This document shows positions 1 through 3,775 of a stretch of 9,599 nt of DNA, piece by piece. Made by a program: the position numbers and the translations under genes. Below the pieces are notes generated by a model. The model was not told the origin of the DNA. It saw only the letters and a list, made by a program, of their open reading frames with translations, and ran no database searches. How positions within the stretch are numbered: position 1 is the stretch's first letter; every line of letters begins with the position of its first letter. This DNA is from an uncultured Collinsella sp. (GTDB lineage Bacteria; Actinomycetota; Coriobacteriia; Coriobacteriales; Coriobacteriaceae), in assembly GCA_900541715.1 (NCBI GenBank), contig UQLI01000045.1:1-9599 (forward strand), written 5' to 3'.

Positions 1-8
1 CCAGACAT

Positions 9-85
9 TGCGGGGTGGAGCAGTCTGGTAGCTCGCCGGGCTCATAACCCGGAGGTCGTAGGTTCAAATCCTGCCCCCGCGACCA
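9..85 (+). tRNA. Initiator tRNA-fMet (anticodon CAT)
   Basis: A complete 77-nt cloverleaf with encoded CCA (83-85) and anticodon CAT at 43-45. Three features mark it as the initiator rather than an elongator Met tRNA: three consecutive G-C pairs at the bottom of the anticodon stem (38-40 with 48-50), the A11:U24 pair in the D stem (19 with 33), and a weak first acceptor pair. That first pair is U1 with G72 (9 with 81) rather than the C1:A72 mismatch of E. coli. The T stem is 57-61 with 70-74 and contains the usual TTC loop start. Its promoter lies left of the window. Confidence 0.95.
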
Positions 86-94
86 AGAACTTGC

Positions 95-125
95 AGCTCG
101 TCGGCCTAGCCGGCGAGCTTTTTTG
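95..125 (+). terminator. Intrinsic terminator of the tRNA-fMet gene
   Basis: An 11-bp stem (95-105 with 109-119, one T-G wobble) with a 3-nt loop is followed directly by six T residues (119-124). It begins 9 nt after the tRNA CCA end, so it most likely ends the tRNA transcript and isolates it from the downstream flavoprotein gene. Confidence 0.9.
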
Positions 126-133
126 TTATTCCG

Positions 134-151
134 GGACCGTGTTTTCGGTCC
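134..151. other. Small 6-bp hairpin between terminator and repeat array
   Basis: The hexamer at 134-139 is the reverse complement of 146-151, with a 6-nt T-rich loop. There is no T tract after it, so it is not a good terminator by itself. It may back up the terminator at 95-125; no other role can be seen. Confidence 0.4.
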
Positions 152-174
152 AATTCTTGGCCTCTCAAACAAAA

Positions 175-471
175 TCTCGATCTGTAACATCTAGACCCGA
201 TTTGGGCGGCTAAGTGTTACAGATCGAGATATACCGGTGGGTTGGGTCGTGTTTGTCTAAATCTGTAACACGAGGGACGGATTTTGCCGAGTTGTTGTTA
301 TAGATTGAGATTTTCTAGCAGGCGGGTCCCGTTTGTCTCGATCTGTAACAGGTAGGGGTCAAAAATGGGTTTAGATGTTACAGATCTAGATTGTCGAGGA
401 TGGGTCGAGAGGAATGTCTCGAACTGTAACAGTAAGACCCGGTTTTACCGAGTAGCTGTTACAGATTGAGA
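175..471. repeat. Array of eight alternating inverted 15-bp arms, four ~80-bp hairpin units
   Basis: Left-type arms (consensus TCTCGATCTGTAACA) start at 175, 256, 336 and 417. Right-type arms (the reverse complement, TGTTACAGATCGAGA) start at 215, 296, 376 and 457. Start-to-start steps are 40, 41, 40, 40, 40, 41 and 40 nt, so within each unit the arms always enclose exactly 25 nt, and 25-26 nt separate units. Unit 1 is a perfect inverted repeat (16 bp when 174 and 230 are included); the others carry one or two mismatches. The 25-nt cores of units 1, 2 and 4 resemble one another, while that of unit 3 reads better in reverse complement. The array has no coding potential. It may be a dispersed intergenic repeat family, a set of regulator sites, or RNA hairpins; the sequence alone does not decide. 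Confidence 0.9.
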
Positions 472-531
472 CAAACCGGCAGACGTCCCACCCCCATCCA
501 CCTGCCGCCATCTGCTGTCCGCCGATTTCCG

Positions 532-561
532 TTGCGCTGTTGTATTCCCATGCCATATCCT
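532..561 (+). promoter_or_regulatory. Weak candidate sigma-70-type promoter for the flavin reductase gene
   Basis: TTGCGC (532-537) and TATCCT (556-561) lie 18 nt apart, about 50 nt upstream of the start codon. Each box matches the consensus only partly (3/6 and 4/6). The position, after the repeat array and before the gene, is sensible, but the call is tentative; a promoter upstream of or inside the array is equally possible. Confidence 0.25.
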
Positions 562-613
562 CTAGACAACTACGCGGCATCATCGCCGTCGCGCCTACAA
601 GAGAGGAATGTCC

Positions 614-2644
614 ATGACCGCACCTGCATCCAAGCTGCTCCAGCCCATTACGGTTGGCCCCCTTGAGCTCAAGAACCGCATTATGTTCCCGCCGCTGACC
701 ACCGGCTACGAGGAGCGCGACGGCTCCATTGGCGAGCGCAGCCTGGCTTTTTACGAGCGCCTGGCCCGTGGCGGCGTGAGCTACATCGTCATCGGCGACG
801 TTGCTCCCGTCATGACCGCAAGCCCCACGCCCAAGCTGGCAACCGACGCCCAGATCCCCACGTTTAAGGCGCTGGCCGATGCCGTCCACAAGCACGGTGC
901 CAAGGTCGCGCTGCAGCTGTTCCACCCCGAGTACGACGTGCCCGGTGTCGGCCGCATGGTCATGGGTTCCATGGCCGCCGCCAAGGCCGCGCAGGAGGCC
1001 AAGGCCGCCGGCGACGAGGAGACCTTTGCCGCCAAGATGGCCGAGTCCAACGAGATCCGCAACCAGGCCTACGCCAAGCTGCACCACGATATGCAGCACT
1101 TTGTGAACGAGGCGAGCGTAGAGCAGCTCACCCAGATCAAGGAGGCCATTGCTGCCTCGGCCGCTCGCGCGCAGCAGGCCGGCATCGATGCCATCGAGGT
1201 CCACGGCGACCGCTTGGTGGGTTCGCTGTGCTCGGCCATCCTTAACCAGCGCACCGACGAGTACGGTGGTTCGTTCGAGAACCGCGTCCGCTACGCGCTG
1301 GAGGTTGTCGCTGCCATTAAGGAAGCCGCGCCGCAGCTGATGGTGGAGTACAAGCTCCCCGTGATCATGGAGAACCCCGACGGCACGCCGCGCGGCAAGG
1401 GCGGCCTGCGGCCCGACGAGGCCTGCGAGTTCGCCAAGCTGCTCGAGGGCGCGGGCATCGATATGATCCAGATCGCACAGGCCAACCACACCGGCAACAT
1501 GGGCGACACCATTCCGCCCATGGGCGCCATGCCCTACAACTGGACGCTGCCCGTGGCCGAGTGCGTCAAGGCCTTGGTCTCCGTGCCGGTGGCAACCGTC
1601 GGCCGCGTTGTCTCGGTCGAGGCCGGCGAGAAGATTCTGGAAGACGGCGCGGCCGACATCATCGCGTACGGCCGTTCGCTCATGTGCGACCCCGACATTG
1701 CGCTGAAAGCTGCCACGGGTGAGCCCATCCGCGAGTGCCTTAACTGCAACAAGGGCTGCGTCGACGCGATTCAAAACCGCAAGTACATCTCGTGCGTGCT
1801 CAACGCCGAGAACGGCGACGAGGCGACCATCGCCATCAAGCCGGGCGAGGGCGACAAGAAGATCGCCGTGGTGGGCGGCGGTATTGCTGGCTTGGAGGCC
1901 GCGCGCGTGGCGGCCAAGCGCGGCTACGATGTGACCGTTTACGAGGCGAGCGATCACTTGGGAGGCCAGATTGTGCTGGCGGCCGCGCCTCCGCGCAAGG
2001 ACGAGATCATGCGCTCGGTCGAGTACTACGAGAAGATTCTGCCTGGCCTGGGCGTGAAGGCTGAGCTCAATCATGCCGCTACCGCTGAGGACCTCAACGC
2101 CGCCGATGCCGCGATTGTGGCTGTGGGCGCACACGACGTGGTCATCCCCGTTCCGGGTGCCGATTCGGACAAGGTCGTCTCGAGCTGGGACGTGCTGGCC
2201 GGCAAGGTGGAGCTCAGCGGGCGCGTCGCCGTCATTGGCGGCGGCCTGGTGGGCACCGAGACTGCCGAGTACCTGCTGCAGCACGGCTGCGAGGTGGCGA
2301 TTGTGGAGATGCTCGACAAGATTGCCGCGGGCGAGTCCGAGACCATTCTGCCGCTGATTATGAGCGACTTTGCCGAGCACAACGTGGAGCAGCACGTGAA
2401 GACCCGCCTGACCGCCATTACCGACGAGGGCGTGGAGGCAATTCGCACCACCGAGGACGGCGCCGAGGAGCCGGTAAAGATCGCCTGCGATTACGTGGTG
2501 ATGGCCGTTGGCTCCAAGGCCAACGCGTTTGACCTGGATGGCGTGACGGTGCCCGTGACCTGCGTGGGCGACTGCTCGGGTGAGCGCACCGCCGACATCG
2601 CGAGCGCCATTCGCACGGCGTATCACGCGGCCAACGAGCTGTAG
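614..2644 (+). CDS. Old Yellow Enzyme/FadH-type NAD(P)H:flavin oxidoreductase with 4Fe-4S cluster
   Basis: A 676-aa soluble flavoprotein of the 2,4-dienoyl-CoA reductase/enoate reductase/BaiCD-BaiH architecture. An FMN TIM barrel (about 1-370) is followed by a 4Fe-4S loop with C375, C378, C382 and C394 (CX2CX3CX11C), then an FAD domain (GGGIAG, 421-426) and an NAD(P)H domain (GGGLVG, 542-547). Such enzymes pass electrons from NAD(P)H through FAD and Fe-S to FMN to reduce an activated C=C bond; the substrate cannot be read from the sequence. Two oddities: the barrel has an Ala/Lys-rich insertion at about 114-166, and the usual H-x-x-H/N-x-Y substrate motif reads H197-G-D-R200-L-V202, so the usual proton-donor Tyr is missing. 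ATG 614 is preferred over ATG 608 because GAGAGG (601-606) is 7 nt from 614 but only 1 nt from 608. The gene has its own terminator, so it appears monocistronic. Confidence 0.9.
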   Translation: MTAPASKLLQPITVGPLELKNRIMFPPLTTGYEERDGSIGERSLAFYERLARGGVSYIVIGDVAPVMTASPTPKLATDAQIPTFKALADAVHKHGAKVALQLFHPEYDVPGVGRMVMGSMAAAKAAQEAKAAGDEETFAAKMAESNEIRNQAYAKLHHDMQHFVNEASVEQLTQIKEAIAASAARAQQAGIDAIEVHGDRLVGSLCSAILNQRTDEYGGSFENRVRYALEVVAAIKEAAPQLMVEYKLPVIMENPDGTPRGKGGLRPDEACEFAKLLEGAGIDMIQIAQANHTGNMGDTIPPMGAMPYNWTLPVAECVKALVSVPVATVGRVVSVEAGEKILEDGAADIIAYGRSLMCDPDIALKAATGEPIRECLNCNKGCVDAIQNRKYISCVLNAENGDEATIAIKPGEGDKKIAVVGGGIAGLEAARVAAKRGYDVTVYEASDHLGGQIVLAAAPPRKDEIMRSVEYYEKILPGLGVKAELNHAATAEDLNAADAAIVAVGAHDVVIPVPGADSDKVVSSWDVLAGKVELSGRVAVIGGGLVGTETAEYLLQHGCEVAIVEMLDKIAAGESETILPLIMSDFAEHNVEQHVKTRLTAITDEGVEAIRTTEDGAEEPVKIACDYVVMAVGSKANAFDLDGVTVPVTCVGDCSGERTADIASAIRTAYHAANEL

Positions 2645-2719
2645 TTGAACATCGCGGCCAGGCGGGGCGGTAGCACGGATCCGTCTCGCCCGGCTGTGTC
2701 CCGTCGGGTGTCAACCGGT

Positions 2720-2760
2720 GCGGGGCCTGCAAGCGCAGCAGGTCCCGCCCTTTTTGTTTT
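2720..2760 (+). terminator. Strong intrinsic terminator after the flavin reductase gene
   Basis: An 11-bp GC-rich stem (2720-2730 with 2738-2748, one G-T wobble) with a 7-nt loop is followed by five T, one G and four T. It lies 75 nt after the stop codon at 2642-2644. A perfect 10-bp palindrome (ACGGATCCGT, 2675-2684) sits between the gene and this terminator and has no obvious role. Confidence 0.9.
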
Positions 2761-2964
2761 GCTCCGGTGGACGGCAATGCGCGGTAATCATGAGGAGTGA
2801 GGACGTCTACTGTCTTGCAGATCACTCAAAATTATTGAGGGAGGGGTTAATAACTATATCCTCTATACCAAAGGACATAAAGAGATGCCAATTTTGTTGA
2901 CAAGCGAATGACGATTAGCTGCGAGTCAGCTACCAGCGTAAATAATCGATAAAGAAATGTCGTA

Positions 2965-2978
2965 ATTTGGTGCCAAAT
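2965..2978. promoter_or_regulatory. Candidate operator palindrome upstream of the HTH gene
   Basis: ATTTGG-TG-CCAAAT is a perfect 6-bp inverted repeat with a 2-nt centre, about 110 nt upstream of the HTH gene. Its size fits a dimeric HTH protein's site. It is a chance-level candidate without comparative support. Confidence 0.25.
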
Positions 2979-3026
2979 GCCCAGATAACGCCGCGTCTAT
3001 TTTAATTAACTGCTTTGAGCAAACGG

Positions 3027-3040
3027 TAAAATGCTACTAT
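3027..3040 (+). promoter_or_regulatory. Candidate -10 elements for the HTH gene
   Basis: TAAAAT (3027-3032, 5/6 match) overlaps an extended -10-like TG-C-TACTAT (3032-3040). Neither has a convincing -35 box at 16-18 nt; TTGAGC at 3015-3020 is too close. Either would give an RNA start some 40 nt ahead of the start codon. Confidence 0.3.
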
Positions 3041-3084
3041 CTAACTTGCACGTAAGAAAGCAGATTAACGGTTAAGGCTAAGAA

Positions 3085-3489
3085 GTGGCAGGTATGTCGG
3101 AAGCAACTAGGACTCGCACGCATGCGCCCGAGGTTAGGCAGCGCGCCGTCGAGGCCCTCCAAGAGGGGGTCGGTCATCGCGCCCTCGCCGCGGAGCTTGG
3201 CATTCCCCAGGCCACGGCTCGTCAGTGGGCCCGCGCGTATGCCGTGGGCGGTGTCGACGCCGTTCTCAACGCCGGTTCGCATCATCACACCTATTCGTAC
3301 GAAGTTAAGCTCGCCGTGGTCAAGGACCGCTTGGAAAACGGCTTAACGGTTCGCGAGGCCATGATCAAACACAAGATTCCAAGCGAGTCTTCGGTTAAGG
3401 CCTGGTGCCGCCAGTATCGCGAGAGCGGTGAGTCCGCACTGGTCGATAAGCCGCGAGGTCGCAAGCCGCGCGTTAAAAAGGCGGAATAG
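3085..3489 (+). CDS. Orphan two-HTH protein related to IS3/IS150 OrfA
   Basis: A 134-aa basic DNA-binding protein. The first helix-turn-helix is at about residues 16-55 (ALAAELGIPQATARQWARAY). The second is at about 70-115 (repeated pattern around REAMIKHKIPSESSVKAWCRQY), followed by a basic tail ending KPRGRKPRVKKAE. This tandem HTH layout resembles the first two-thirds of InsJ-type OrfA proteins, but the C-terminal leucine zipper is absent. No transposase OrfB follows, no flanking inverted repeats were seen, and a terminator closes the gene. It is therefore either a leftover OrfA or a host-recruited DNA-binding protein. The start is uncertain: GTG 3085 has AAGG 7 nt upstream (3074-3077), while ATG 3094 has AGAAG 8 nt upstream and would give 131 aa. 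The target is unknown; the hydrogenase operon starts 286 nt downstream. Confidence 0.75.
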   Translation: MAGMSEATRTRTHAPEVRQRAVEALQEGVGHRALAAELGIPQATARQWARAYAVGGVDAVLNAGSHHHTYSYEVKLAVVKDRLENGLTVREAMIKHKIPSESSVKAWCRQYRESGESALVDKPRGRKPRVKKAE

Positions 3490-3500
3490 CAAACGGGATG

Positions 3501-3526
3501 GTGCGCCCACAGGGGCGCATTTTTCT
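3501..3526 (+). terminator. Intrinsic terminator of the HTH gene
   Basis: An 8-bp GC-rich stem (3501-3508 with 3513-3520, last pair G-T) with a 4-nt loop is followed by TTTTT (3520-3524). It lies 11 nt after the stop codon and separates the HTH gene from the hydrogenase operon. Confidence 0.88.
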
Positions 3527-3775
3527 TGCCGCGCCAACTTTTTGGACCGGCGCGAGCCTGTCGGGACATCCTCCAAAGTGGCCAATAAACCGCGCGCAGT
3601 GGCCCGCGCGCCTGTCGCTGCGATAGGGGAGCGTCGCCCCACTGCTCCAAAGCGGACAGACTCCTTACCCCGTACGTCTAAAACTCCCCAGTTGACCGAA
3701 AACCTGCCACTGCAACCCCGTAATTGAGCTATAACGTTAAACAATTGCAGCGTTTTTGCATGGGGGAGTGATGGT
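3527..3775 (+). promoter_or_regulatory. Non-coding region and probable promoter/leader of the hydrogenase operon
   Basis: About 250 nt with no supported gene. The best promoter-like element is TATAAC (3730-3735, 5/6 match to the -10 consensus) without a good -35 at normal spacing; TTGACC at 3692-3697 is too far away. CTCCAAAG(T/C)GG occurs twice, at 3571-3581 and 3645-3655. AGTGGCC is repeated at 3577-3583 and 3598-3604 (the first as AGTGGCC within AAAGTGGCC). CTGCAA (3710-3715) and TTGCAG (3745-3750) form an inverted pair flanking the -10-like box. The Shine-Dalgarno GGGGAG ends 7 nt before ATG 3776. No known riboswitch was recognised. Confidence 0.4.

Larger units (their letters stand above)
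2761..3084. other. AT-richer intergenic stretch, no supported gene
   Basis: About 320 nt between the terminator at 2720-2760 and the HTH gene, visibly richer in A and T than the rest of the window, especially 2830-3080. It contains a small hairpin (TAGCTG/CAGCTA, 2916-2932), a short palindrome (2965-2978) and weak promoter-like hexamers. A 36-codon reading frame from ATG 2790 has no ribosome binding site and no recognisable product. The base composition could reflect a foreign insertion or a decayed gene, but no remnant is recognised. Confidence 0.6.

Noticed and set aside
175..471. CRISPR array
   Set aside because: The arms alternate in orientation, are only 15 bp and diverge, the spacers resemble one another, and no cas gene is present.
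466..666. Small frame spanning the repeat end and the start of the flavin reductase gene
   Set aside because: It overlaps the true gene start in another frame, has no ribosome binding site and no recognisable product.
386..2626. Long open frame on the minus strand opposite the flavin reductase gene (746 codons)
   Set aside because: The antisense frame lacks domains and has His/Gly/Val-rich composition typical of a shadow of a GC-rich gene; the + strand protein has clear family motifs.
2790..2900. 36-codon frame in the AT-rich intergenic region
   Set aside because: No Shine-Dalgarno sequence, no similarity recognised, and it lies just after a terminator without a clear promoter.
3085..3727. 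Intact IS3-family insertion sequence
   Set aside because: No OrfB/DDE transposase, no terminal inverted repeats, no proper slippery site, and a terminator directly after the HTH gene.
3527..3775. Riboswitch in the hydrogenase leader
   Set aside because: Only short GC hairpins and repeats were seen; no known riboswitch core could be matched by eye.
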